The notes under the pieces: generated by a model | The model's database searches: none | Seen by the model: only the letters and a program-made list of their open reading frames with translations | Told to the model about the DNA's origin: nothing | Made by a program: the position numbers and the translations under genes | Source of the DNA: Streptomyces sp. LUP30 | GTDB lineage: Bacteria; Actinomycetota; Actinomycetes; Streptomycetales; Streptomycetaceae | Length of the DNA: 64,000 bases | NCBI RefSeq assembly: GCF_001746365.1 | Contig: NZ_MJAJ01000027.1 | Span: forward strand, 33,604 to 97,603 | Direction: 5' to 3' | Shown here: piece after piece, positions 33,417 through 41,188 of the stretch | How positions within the stretch are numbered: the first letter of the stretch is position 1 | Layout: each line of letters opens with the position of its first letter

Positions 33417-34664
33417 ATGACGGACAGTAGGCGGCGTCGAGGTCTGATGACCGCGTCCGCCCTGCTCGGCGGTGTTCTGGTGCTCTCTGCGTGTTCCGGC
33501 GGTGGCGACGGCGCCTCGGACGGCGGAGGCAGCTCCTCGCAGGCCAAGGCCGACGAGGCGGCGGCGCAGAAGTCCTCCGCGGCCCAGATCAAGATCACAC
33601 CCGCGGACGGCTCGAACAACGCCTCCATCAACAACTCGGCGACCGTCACGGTGAGCAAGGGAACGCTCTCCGCCGTGACGATGACCACCGCCGACGGCAA
33701 GGCGGTCGAGGGCGCGCTCTCGGCCGACAAGACCAGCTGGAAGCCGAACCAGCAGCTGGAGCGCTCCACCACCTACAAGGTGGCGGCCGAGGCGAAGGAC
33801 TCCGGCGGTCTGGTGGCCCACGAGAACGCCTCCTTCACCACGGTCTCCCCGGACAACAGCTTCATAGGCAACTTCACGCCGGAGGACGGTTCGACCGTCG
33901 GCGTGGGCATGCCCGTGTCGATCAACTTCAACAAGTCGATCACCGACAAGGCGGCCGTGCAGAAGGGCGTCAGCGTCACCTCCACCAGCGGTCAGGAGGT
34001 CGTCTGTCACTGGTTCTCCACCCAGCGCATGGACTGCCGTCCGAAGGACTACTGGAAGGAGAACTCCACCGTCACGCTGAAGCTCGCGCTCGACGGTGTG
34101 GAGGGCGCCAAGGGCGTCTTCGGCGTCCAGCAGAAGACGATCACCTTCAAGGTCGGCCGTAACCAGGTCTCCTACGTCGACGCGAAGACCAAGCAGATGA
34201 AGGTCACGCACAACGGCGCGGTCATCAAGACCATCCCGATCTCCGCCGGCTCGCCCGACAACAAGACGTACGAGGGCCAGATGGTGATGTCGGAGAAGTT
34301 CAAGGAGACGCGCATGAACGGCGCGACCGTGGGCTTCACCGACGACGACGGCAAGGGCGAGTACGACATCAAGGACGTCCCGCACGCCATCCGCCTCACC
34401 AACTCCGGCACCTTCGTGCACGGCAACTACTGGGGCGCGAAGTCCGTCTTCGGCTCGGTGAACACCAGCCACGGCTGCGTGGGCCTGTCCGACACCAAGG
34501 GCGCCGACGACAAGGGCACGGCGGGCTACTGGTTCTACACCAACTCGATCGTCGGCGACGTCGTGGTGGTCAAGAACACCGGCGACAAGACCGTGGCCCC
34601 GGACAACGGCCTCAACGGCTGGAACATGGACTGGGCCCAGTGGAAGGCGGGTTCGGCCGTCTGA
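33417..34664 (+). CDS. L,D-transpeptidase lipoprotein
   Basis: This 415-residue lipoprotein cross-links peptidoglycan by 3-3 bonds. Lipobox LSAC carries lipidated Cys26. Two Ig-like domains follow (about 55-150 and 155-245), then the YkuD catalytic domain (about 255-395) with HGNYWG and SHGCVGL, nucleophile Cys354. The architecture equals that of mycobacterial LdtMt2-type enzymes, which are carbapenem targets. I chose the ATG at 33417 because GGAGAAG lies six bases upstream and the signal peptide then begins directly; ATGs at 33393 and 33402 are weaker. Upstream is a GGAAC...CGTT pair that may be an envelope-stress ECF promoter. Confidence 0.93.
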   Translation: MTDSRRRRGLMTASALLGGVLVLSACSGGGDGASDGGGSSSQAKADEAAAQKSSAAQIKITPADGSNNASINNSATVTVSKGTLSAVTMTTADGKAVEGALSADKTSWKPNQQLERSTTYKVAAEAKDSGGLVAHENASFTTVSPDNSFIGNFTPEDGSTVGVGMPVSINFNKSITDKAAVQKGVSVTSTSGQEVVCHWFSTQRMDCRPKDYWKENSTVTLKLALDGVEGAKGVFGVQQKTITFKVGRNQVSYVDAKTKQMKVTHNGAVIKTIPISAGSPDNKTYEGQMVMSEKFKETRMNGATVGFTDDDGKGEYDIKDVPHAIRLTNSGTFVHGNYWGAKSVFGSVNTSHGCVGLSDTKGADDKGTAGYWFYTNSIVGDVVVVKNTGDKTVAPDNGLNGWNMDWAQWKAGSAV

Positions 34665-34695
34665 CGGGTCGTCCTGACAGTCCGTTCACAGCTTT

Positions 34696-34725
34696 CCGGT
34701 GCCGCCCTCCAGGGGGCGGCACCGG
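34696..34725 (+). terminator. Intrinsic terminator after L,D-transpeptidase
   Basis: A perfect 12-bp stem CCGGTGCCGCCC/GGGCGGCACCGG, followed by tgtttt, is a classical Rho-independent terminator 31 bp past the stop. Confidence 0.88.
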
Positions 34726-34748
34726 TGTTTTCCGGGTCCGCCACAGCC

Positions 34749-34787
34749 TTCTCAGGTTCTCATCGGTCTCTTATCCCGGCCTTATCC
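34749..34787 (+). promoter_or_regulatory. Direct repeats in the ABC-transporter promoter
   Basis: TTCTCA occurs at 34749-34754 and 34757-34762, and CTTATCC at 34770-34776 and 34781-34787, 30-70 bp before the permease gene. Paired direct repeats near one helical turn apart are typical of OmpR-type regulator sites. Confidence 0.45.
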
Positions 34788-34818
34788 AGTCATCACGCGC
34801 CGTACCTAGCTTGCGGCC

Positions 34819-36273
34819 ATGTTCTTCACCTACCTGAGGCGCGAACTGCGCCGCCGCAGAAGAGCGGCCCTCGTCGTCGCCTCCGGTCTCGCCCTCGGCA
34901 TCGCGCTCGTCGTCGTGGTCTCCTCCGTTTCGTCCGGCATGGGGAAGGCCCAGGACGAGGTCCTGCAGTCCCTGTACGGCCTGGGCACGGACATGACCGT
35001 CACCAAGGCCGCCTCGCCCACCGCGAACGCCTCCGACCGTCCGCGCTTCCAGTTCGACGCGCAGAACGACGGCTCCGGCGCGCAGCAGAGCACCGACCGC
35101 GTCATGGTGCAGGGCTTCCAGACCCTGTCGACGGCGACCGTCGCCCAGGTCGGCAAGCAGAGCGGGGTCGCCGACGCGGTCGGCGGGCTGAGCCTGCGGG
35201 TCATCAAGATCGACGGCCAGTTCACCCGCGGCCAGTTCCAGCAGAACGGCGGCGGCGCCACGGGCGGCGGCCAGGGCGCTCGCGGCGGCCAGGAGAGCGG
35301 CGGGCCGCAGGGCGAAGTGCGGGGCGGCGGCGCGGACTTCGACGTCGACAACTACTCCGTCTACGGCGCCGACGTCGCCGAGCCCGAGCTCGGCCCGCTG
35401 ACCTCCTCGAGGATCACCGGCGGCCGCACCTTCAAGGCCTCCGAGACCGACGGCAAGGTCGCCGTCGTGGACTCCGCGTACGCCAAGGAGAAGTCGCTCA
35501 AGGTCGGCTCCACGCTCACCGTCAGCGGCGTCAAGTTCTCGGTGATCGGCGTCGCCACGGCCGACAGCGGCGACGCCGCCGCCAACGTCTACATCCCGCT
35601 GGCCCAGGCCCAGACCCTCAGCGACTCGAAGAACAAGGTCACCACGATCTACGTCAAGGCGACCGACTCGAAGAAGATCGACAGCGTCAAGTCGACCATC
35701 CAGAAGAACGTCGCGGGGACGACGGTGACGACCTCCGCCGATCTCGCGGACACCGTCTCCGGCTCCCTCTCCACGGCCTCCTCCCTCGCCGCCACCGTCG
35801 GCAAGTGGCTGTCCGTCGCGGTGCTGATCGCCGCGTTCCTGGTCGCCGGCCTGCTCACCTCCTCGGCGGTCTCCCGGCGCGTCCGCGAGTTCGGCACGCT
35901 GAAGGCGCTGGGCTGGAAGTCCGGCCGCGTCACCCGGCAGGTGGTCGGCGAGGCCATGGTCAACGGCCTGCTCGGCGGGGCCCTGGGCATCGCGCTCGGC
36001 CTGGCGGGGGCGTACGCCGTGACCGCGATCAGCCCCACCCTGCAGGCCCAGTTGGGCGGTGGCGGCGGCCAGGGCGGCCCCGGCGGCTTCGGCGGGGGCG
36101 GTCGCCGGGCGGCGGCCAGGACCCTCGACGTCGCCCTGACCGCGCCGGTGAGCGTCACCACGGTGGCCGTCGCGGTGGGCCTCGCCGTGGCCGGTGGTCT
36201 GATCGCGGGTGCCTTCGGCGGCTGGCGGGCGTCGAGGCTGCGCCCGGCGGACGCGCTGCGCCGCGTCGAGTAG
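34819..36273 (+). CDS. ABC transporter permease (MacB/FtsX type)
   Basis: This 484-residue permease of the FtsX/MacB family has one N-terminal membrane helix (about 18-40), a large extracytoplasmic MacB-like domain (about 45-310) and three C-terminal helices (about 330-460). The domain contains ESLKVGSTLTVSGVKFSVIGVA-like elements. It also carries two Gly-rich inserts (about 140-170, GGG/GQ-rich, and about 410-430). The motif RRVREFGTLKALGWKSGRVTRQVVGEA is characteristic. It pairs with the ATPase 36 bp downstream. Such pairs move no small nutrient; they usually act in antibiotic-peptide resistance or envelope signalling. The substrate is unknown. Confidence 0.92.
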   Translation: MFFTYLRRELRRRRRAALVVASGLALGIALVVVVSSVSSGMGKAQDEVLQSLYGLGTDMTVTKAASPTANASDRPRFQFDAQNDGSGAQQSTDRVMVQGFQTLSTATVAQVGKQSGVADAVGGLSLRVIKIDGQFTRGQFQQNGGGATGGGQGARGGQESGGPQGEVRGGGADFDVDNYSVYGADVAEPELGPLTSSRITGGRTFKASETDGKVAVVDSAYAKEKSLKVGSTLTVSGVKFSVIGVATADSGDAAANVYIPLAQAQTLSDSKNKVTTIYVKATDSKKIDSVKSTIQKNVAGTTVTTSADLADTVSGSLSTASSLAATVGKWLSVAVLIAAFLVAGLLTSSAVSRRVREFGTLKALGWKSGRVTRQVVGEAMVNGLLGGALGIALGLAGAYAVTAISPTLQAQLGGGGGQGGPGGFGGGGRRAAARTLDVALTAPVSVTTVAVAVGLAVAGGLIAGAFGGWRASRLRPADALRRVE

Positions 36274-36309
36274 CCGACCCACCCCACCGAACCCAGGAGT
36301 TGCAGTCCC

Positions 36310-36996
36310 ATGTACGAACTCAGAGGCGTCACCAAGCGCTACACCCGCGGCAAGGACACCGTCCACGCCCTCGACGGCGTCGACCTGACCGTCCCGGACG
36401 GCGACCGGCTCGTCATCCAGGGCCCCACCGGCGGCGGCAAGTCCACGCTGCTGCAGATGATCGGCGCGCTCGACCGGCCCACCGAGGGCGAGATCATCTT
36501 CGACGGCGTCGACCTGGCCAAGCTCTCCGAGGCCAGGCTGACGAAGGTGCGCAGCGAGAACATCGGCTTCGTCTTCCAGTCCTTCAACCTCATCCCGACG
36601 CTCACCGCGCAGGAGAACGTCGAGACGGCGCTCGTCCCGCTCGGCGTGAAGGGCGGGGAGCGGCGCGAGCGGGCCGCCGAGGCGCTGACGTCCGTGGGAC
36701 TCGGCGAGCGCCTCGGGCATCTGCCGTCCGAGATGTCCGGCGGTCAGCAGCAGCGCGTCGCGATCGCCCGCGCGCTGGTCAAACAGCCGAAGGTGCTGCT
36801 CGCCGACGAGCCCACCGGCAACCTCGACGAGAGCATGCGCGACGAGATCATGGACGTGCTGCACGCCATGTGGAAGGAGCACGGGCTGACCTTCGTCATG
36901 GTCACCCACGACTCCGCGATCGCCCGAAAGGCCCCGCGGGTGGCGACCATCCGCAAGGGGAGGATCACGGTGAGGGAGAACGCGGCGGCTCAGTGA
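36310..36996 (+). CDS. ABC transporter ATP-binding protein (MacB/LolD type)
   Basis: This 228-residue ATPase partners the upstream FtsX-type permease. Walker A is GPTGGGKST, the Q-loop FVFQSFNLIPTLTAQENVE (the SFNLIP form is typical of MacB/LolD), the signature MSGGQQQRVAIARAL, Walker B VLLADEPTGNLD and the H-loop VTHD. The ATG at 36310 is preceded by caggag. The two genes form an operon ended by hairpins at 36995-37111. Confidence 0.95.
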   Translation: MYELRGVTKRYTRGKDTVHALDGVDLTVPDGDRLVIQGPTGGGKSTLLQMIGALDRPTEGEIIFDGVDLAKLSEARLTKVRSENIGFVFQSFNLIPTLTAQENVETALVPLGVKGGERRERAAEALTSVGLGERLGHLPSEMSGGQQQRVAIARALVKQPKVLLADEPTGNLDESMRDEIMDVLHAMWKEHGLTFVMVTHDSAIARKAPRVATIRKGRITVRENAAAQ

Positions 36997-37064
36997 GCCG
37001 CCCGCGAGAGCACCCCGGGCCCGCGGTGCGGCCGCCCGCTTCGGGCAGCCGCCGCGGGCGGCTC
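36995..37064 (+). terminator. Large composite hairpin after the ABC operon
   Basis: GAGCCGCCCGCG (36995-37006) pairs with CGCGGGCGGCTC (37053-37064) and encloses a smaller GCCCG/CGGGC hairpin. The left arm begins at the ATPase stop codon. Confidence 0.65.
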
Positions 37065-37082
37065 GCTGAGCCCTGAGAGAAC

Positions 37083-37111
37083 GCCCGCCGGAAGAGAAGC
37101 CTCCGGCGGGC
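37083..37111 (+). terminator. Second hairpin, directly before the globin-fusion gene
   Basis: A perfect 10-bp stem GCCCGCCGGA/TCCGGCGGGC with a 9-nt loop ends 21 bp before the next start codon. It may terminate the ABC operon or act in the leader of the next gene. Confidence 0.65.
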
Positions 37112-37132
37112 CGTTCGTGCTTGCGTGGCCCC

Positions 37133-37933
37133 ATGACGGCACCACAGACGGATCAGACGCCCACCACGCCCACCACCGTCGAGTACATCCGGTACGCCAT
37201 CCCGGAGGACCGCTCGGCGGAGTTCCTGGCCGCGTACAGCCGGGCAGCACGCGAACTGGCGGCCTCCCCGCACTGCGTCGACTACGAACTCGCGCGCTGC
37301 GAGGAGGACTTCGGCCACTTCATCCTGCGCATCACCTGGACCTCGACCGAGGACCACCTGCAGGGTTTCCGCACCTCCGACCTGTTCCCGGCGTTCCTCG
37401 CGGAGATCCGCCCGTACGTCGGCGACATCGCCGAGATGCGCCACTACAAGGCCACATCCGTGCGCGGAGCCGGGTCCGCCGTGCCCACGCTGTACGAGTG
37501 GGCCGGCGGCGCGGAGGCCTTCGCCCGGCTGACCGAGGCGTTCTACGCCAAGGTGCTCCAGGACGACGTGCTCGCCCCGGTCTTCGCGGGCCTCGCCCCC
37601 GAGCACGCCGAGCACGTGGCCCTCTGGCTCGCCGAGGTCTTCGGCGGCCCGCACACCTACTCGGCGACCCAGGGCGGCCACAGCCACATGGTGGCCAAGC
37701 ACTTCGGCCGCGACATCACCGAGCCCCAGCGCCGCCGCTGGGTCAACCTCATCCAGGACGCCGCCGACGAGGCCGCCCTGCCCACCGACCCCGAGTTCCG
37801 TTCGGCGTTCCTCGCCTACGTCGAGTGGGGCACCCGGCTCGCCGTGCACTTCTCGGGGCCGGACGCCAAACCGCCCGCCGAGCAGCCGGTGCCCCAGTGG
37901 GGCTGGGGCGCGGCTCCCCCCTACCGGGGCTGA
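37133..37933 (+). CDS. Antibiotic-monooxygenase/truncated-hemoglobin fusion
   Basis: This 266-residue chimera has an ABM-type dimeric alpha/beta-barrel (about 15-100: VEYIRYAIPEDRSAEFLAAYSRAARELAASP, HFILRITWTS) joined to a group II truncated hemoglobin (about 115-250). The globin part has LYEWAGGAEAFARLTEAFYAKVL, VFAGLAPEHAEHVALWLAEVFGGP and the proximal-His region GGHSHMVAKHFGRDI. This combination was described for Streptomyces avermitilis. The globin should bind O2 or NO and may serve the monooxygenase domain, for example in oxidising aromatic or quinol substrates; the substrate is unknown. The ATG at 37133 lacks a good ribosome site. Confidence 0.9.
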   Translation: MTAPQTDQTPTTPTTVEYIRYAIPEDRSAEFLAAYSRAARELAASPHCVDYELARCEEDFGHFILRITWTSTEDHLQGFRTSDLFPAFLAEIRPYVGDIAEMRHYKATSVRGAGSAVPTLYEWAGGAEAFARLTEAFYAKVLQDDVLAPVFAGLAPEHAEHVALWLAEVFGGPHTYSATQGGHSHMVAKHFGRDITEPQRRRWVNLIQDAADEAALPTDPEFRSAFLAYVEWGTRLAVHFSGPDAKPPAEQPVPQWGWGAAPPYRG

Positions 37934-38065
37934 GCCGGCCGGGGGCTGGGGAGCGGCGGGCGGACGGCGCGTCGCACGCCGGTGACGCGGTCGGGGCCCG
38001 GGATCGGCAACCCCCGCCACCCTCCCGACAGCCCCCTCCCGGCACCCCCCGGCGGCGCCGCACCC

Positions 38066-38965
38066 TCAGGCGGACGGCGTCTGGGATCCCGCCCGGGTGG
38101 CGTCGGCGCCCCAGCTCGCCAGCAGCCGCAGTGCCTCCGCCGACGCCGATCCCGGTTCCGCGTGATACGTCACCATTACCTGCTCACTGTCGTCCGACAG
38201 CCTGAACCCCTCGAAGTTCAGGGAGAGCTCGCCCACCAGCGGATGCCTCATGCGCTTCACGCCATGGCTCTTCTCCTTGACGTCGTGCGTCGCCCACAGC
38301 CGCCGGAAGTCATCGCTCTTCACCGACAGCTCGCCCACCAGCGCGGACAGCCGCGGATCGTCCGGATAGCAGCCCGCTTCCATGCGCAGGACGCAGACGA
38401 TGTCGATCGCCTTCTGCTCCCAGTCCACGAAGAGATCGTGGTAATCGGGGCGCAGGAACGTCAGCCGGGCCCAGTTGCGCTCCGCCGCCGGCAGTTCACC
38501 CCAGTCGCCGAAGAGGGCCGCCGCCAGCCGGTTCCACGCGAGGATCTCCGAGCGCCGCCCGATGACGTAGGCCGGCACCGCGTCCATCGCGTCCAGCAGC
38601 TGCTGCAGCGCCGGCCGCGTCTGCGGCGACCGCGCCGTCTGCTTCTTCTTGTGCTTCGGTTTGGCGAGGTGCGTGAGGTGCGCGTGCTCGGCGTCCGTCA
38701 GCCGCAGGGCGCGGGCGATGGCGTCCAGCACCTCCGCCGACACGTTGCGCCCGTTGCCCTGCTCCAGGCGCGTGTAGTACGCCACCGAGACCCCGGCCAG
38801 CTGCGCGAGCTCCTCACGACGCAGCCCCGGCACCCTGCGGTGCCGGCCGAAGTCGGGCAGCCCCACGTCCTCCGGCTTGAGCCGGGCCCGCCGGGTGCGC
38901 AGGAACTCGCTGAGCTCGGCTCGCCGGTCCAGCGAGGCGCCGACGGGTTCGGGGCGTTCGTCCAT
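38066..38965 (-). CDS. XRE/MmyB-type transcriptional regulator
   Basis: This 299-residue regulator has an N-terminal helix-turn-helix (about 15-95: LSEFLRTRRARLKPEDVG...RRVPGLRREELAQLAGVSVAYYTRLEQG) and a C-terminal MmyB-like ligand-binding domain (about 120-290: PAYVIGRRSEILAWNRLAAALFGDW, RNWARLTFLRPDYHDLFVDWE). Actinomycetes carry many copies; several control a divergent dehydrogenase or reductase gene. Here it is divergent from a zinc alcohol dehydrogenase across 174 bp, which it probably regulates. The ATG at 38965 gives normal length. Confidence 0.92.
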   Translation of the reverse strand: MDERPEPVGASLDRRAELSEFLRTRRARLKPEDVGLPDFGRHRRVPGLRREELAQLAGVSVAYYTRLEQGNGRNVSAEVLDAIARALRLTDAEHAHLTHLAKPKHKKKQTARSPQTRPALQQLLDAMDAVPAYVIGRRSEILAWNRLAAALFGDWGELPAAERNWARLTFLRPDYHDLFVDWEQKAIDIVCVLRMEAGCYPDDPRLSALVGELSVKSDDFRRLWATHDVKEKSHGVKRMRHPLVGELSLNFEGFRLSDDSEQVMVTYHAEPGSASAEALRLLASWGADATRAGSQTPSA

Positions 38966-39079
38966 GTCGTCCAGTATTCATGGTCGTACGCACGGCATCC
39001 TGACCCCGCCAGTGGTAGGCACGGCAGACGTACGCAGAGGTGTGACCTGGGTGAATCCCACGACGCGGGGCAGACTGGA

Positions 39080-39115
39080 CGTCGTGTCCGGCCGGAAGGC
39101 AGGCCGGACACGACG
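39080..39115 (+). promoter_or_regulatory. Strong hairpin in the alcohol dehydrogenase leader
   Basis: A perfect 14-bp stem CGTCGTGTCCGGCC/GGCCGGACACGACG with an 8-nt loop lies 9 bp before the ribosome site AGGAG (39125-39129) of the dehydrogenase gene. It could be an attenuator, a transcript stabiliser or a block to upstream transcription. Confidence 0.6.
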
Positions 39116-39139
39116 CAACCCCCCTAGGAGAACCCCGGC

Positions 39140-40183
39140 ATGACCACCACCGTCGCCGCGTACGCCGCCCCCGCCGCCAAGGCTCCCCTGGAGCGCACGA
39201 CCATCGAACGTCGTACGGTCCGCGAGTTCGACGTTCTGATCGACATCGAGTTCGCCGGCATCTGTCACTCCGACATCCACCAGGCCAGGGAGGGCTGGGG
39301 TGAGGCGATCTTCCCGATGGTGCCCGGCCACGAGATAGCGGGCGTCGTCTCCGAGGTAGGCCCCGGCGTCACCAGGTTCGCCGTCGGCGACCGGGTGGGC
39401 GTCGGCTGCCTCGTCGACTCCTGCCGTGAGTGCGACAACTGCAAGGCCGGTCAGGAGCAGTACTGCACCGGGGGCAGCGTCGGCACCTACAACGCCGTCG
39501 GCAAGGACGGCGAGCCCACGTACGGCGGCTACGCCCAGAACATCGTGGTCGACGAGAACTTCGTCGTCCGCATCCCCGACGGCCTCGCCCTGGACGTCGC
39601 CGCGCCGCTGCTGTGCGCCGGCATCACCACGTACTCCCCGCTGAAGCGCTGGAACGCCGGCCCCGGCAAGAAGGTCGCCGTCCTCGGCATGGGCGGCCTC
39701 GGCCACATGGCGGTCAAGATCGCCCACGCGCTCGGCGCCGAGGTGACCGTCCTGTCCCAGTCACTGCGCAAGAAGGACGACGGCCTGAAGCTGGGCGCCG
39801 ACCACTACTACGCCACCAGCGACGAGAAGACCTTCCAGGACCTGCGCGGCTCCTTCGACCTCATCCTCTCGACGGTCTCGGCCCCGCTGGACTTCAACGC
39901 CTACCTGTCCCTGCTGAAGGCGGAGGGCGCGCTGGTGAACGTGGGCGCCCCCGAGGAGCCGATCTCCCTCAACCTCTTCTCGGTGATCGGCGGCGGCAAG
40001 ACCCTCGCCGGCTCCATGATCGGCGGCATCGCGGAGACCCAGGAGATGCTGGACTTCTGCGCCGAGCACGGCCTGGGCGCCGAGATCGAGCTGATCGCCG
40101 CGCAGGAGATCAACGACGCCTACGAGCGGGTGCTCGCCAGCGACGTCCGCTACCGGTTCGTGATCGACACCTCGACGATCTGA
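39140..40183 (+). CDS. Zinc-dependent alcohol dehydrogenase
   Basis: This 347-residue medium-chain dehydrogenase (cinnamyl-alcohol/AdhC-like) interconverts alcohols and aldehydes with NAD(P)H. Catalytic zinc ligands lie in GICHSDIHQ and VPGHEIAG, and the structural zinc Cys set is in CRECDNCKAGQEQYC. The Rossmann motif VAVLGMGGLGHMAVKIA and the C-terminal YRFVIDTSTI complete the fold. AGGAG lies about ten bases before the ATG at 39140. A strong hairpin sits in the leader. The divergent MmyB-type regulator is the likely controller. Confidence 0.94.
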   Translation: MTTTVAAYAAPAAKAPLERTTIERRTVREFDVLIDIEFAGICHSDIHQAREGWGEAIFPMVPGHEIAGVVSEVGPGVTRFAVGDRVGVGCLVDSCRECDNCKAGQEQYCTGGSVGTYNAVGKDGEPTYGGYAQNIVVDENFVVRIPDGLALDVAAPLLCAGITTYSPLKRWNAGPGKKVAVLGMGGLGHMAVKIAHALGAEVTVLSQSLRKKDDGLKLGADHYYATSDEKTFQDLRGSFDLILSTVSAPLDFNAYLSLLKAEGALVNVGAPEEPISLNLFSVIGGGKTLAGSMIGGIAETQEMLDFCAEHGLGAEIELIAAQEINDAYERVLASDVRYRFVIDTSTI

Positions 40184-40283
40184 CGGTCGCGTCCGCGTCC
40201 GCGTCTGCGTTTGCGTCCGCGTCCCCGGCAGGGCAGGGCAGGGCGGGGCGCGGAGGGCGGACCGGGCTGACGGGATCACGCAG

Positions 40284-40324
40284 CGCTCAGGGCCCCCGGA
40301 ACGCGTTTCCGGGGGCCCTGAGCG
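40284..40324. terminator. Very strong bidirectional terminator
   Basis: An 18-bp perfect stem (40284-40301 with 40307-40324; core CAGGGCCCCCGGAA) and a 5-nt loop CGCGT separate the alcohol dehydrogenase (+) from the S51 peptidase (-). It is preceded by GCGTCC/GCGTCT hexamer repeats at about 40190-40230. Confidence 0.92.
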
Positions 40325-40378
40325 GCGAGCGAGTCCCGGCGAGGGCCGCCGGGGCGGCGTCCGTGCCTGGCGGGCGGA

Positions 40379-41188
40379 TCAGCGGGTGACGGCGAACGAC
40401 TCCCCGTGGCCGTAGGACCGTACGACGATCCCACCGCCCGGAGCCGGACGCATGGAGTGGGCCTGCCCGAGCCCCGCCACGCGCACGCGCCCATCCGCCA
40501 CCTCGACCAGGGTGTTCTCGTCGACGGCCACCCCGTGCGCGAGCCGCCCGCCGGCCACGACGGCGGCCAGCCGGCCCGACGTGCCCCACTGCGCGGCGTG
40601 CACGTCCACCCCGAAGGGCACGAGCCCCAGCCCGGGCCGTACCTCGACCTCCTCCAGGTCCTCGGCGGCGTCCGGCGGACACACCGGGACCCCGTCCACC
40701 AGCCACCCCCCGACCACCGCGTCCCGCGCCGCGACCACGGCCCCGGCGGAGAAACCGGCGTACGGGATGCCCCGCGCGGCGAGCGCCCGGCCCGCCCCAC
40801 CGCCGAAAGCCTCCTGATAGGCGGGGGTCAGGCCACCGCAGACGAACACCCCGTCCACGCTCCCGGGGTCCTCGGGGTTCTCGGGGTCCTCGGGGTCCGG
40901 GGACTCCCCGGGCAACGCCCCCGCGTCGAACCGCTCTCCGACCGGCAGCAGCAGCGGCACGGGCGTACACGCTCCCGCCCGGCGCAGTGCGACGTCGTAC
41001 CGGTCGAACTCCTCGGCCCCGGCGCCCTCGTCGACGAGCACGCACAGGATCCGGGGCACGGCCCCCGCGCCCCGGCGGGAACGCGCCGCCGCGGCCCGCA
41101 GGAACGGCCCGTGGACGACGCCGGCCACGGACTCGTCCCAGCCGCCGCCGACCAGGAACGCCGCCGCCCCGCCCGCCCTGCCGCTCAT
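40379..41188 (-). CDS. Peptidase S51 / cyanophycinase-like protein
   Basis: This 269-residue protein of the S51 class-I-glutamine-amidotransferase-like fold (dipeptidase E/cyanophycinase group) has FLVGGGWDES at the start, a GVFVCGGLTPAYQEAF strand-turn, the nucleophile-elbow GFSAGAVVAARDAVVGGW with catalytic Ser, and GLGLVPFGVDVHAAQWGT. An insert of Pro/Glu/Asp-rich repeats (PDPEDPENPEDPG) lies in the middle. The ATG at 41188 overlaps the upstream hydrolase stop as ATGA. The two genes form an operon, perhaps for peptide or amide turnover. The substrate is not known. Confidence 0.82.
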   Translation of the reverse strand: MSGRAGGAAAFLVGGGWDESVAGVVHGPFLRAAAARSRRGAGAVPRILCVLVDEGAGAEEFDRYDVALRRAGACTPVPLLLPVGERFDAGALPGESPDPEDPENPEDPGSVDGVFVCGGLTPAYQEAFGGGAGRALAARGIPYAGFSAGAVVAARDAVVGGWLVDGVPVCPPDAAEDLEEVEVRPGLGLVPFGVDVHAAQWGTSGRLAAVVAGGRLAHGVAVDENTLVEVADGRVRVAGLGQAHSMRPAPGGGIVVRSYGHGESFAVTR

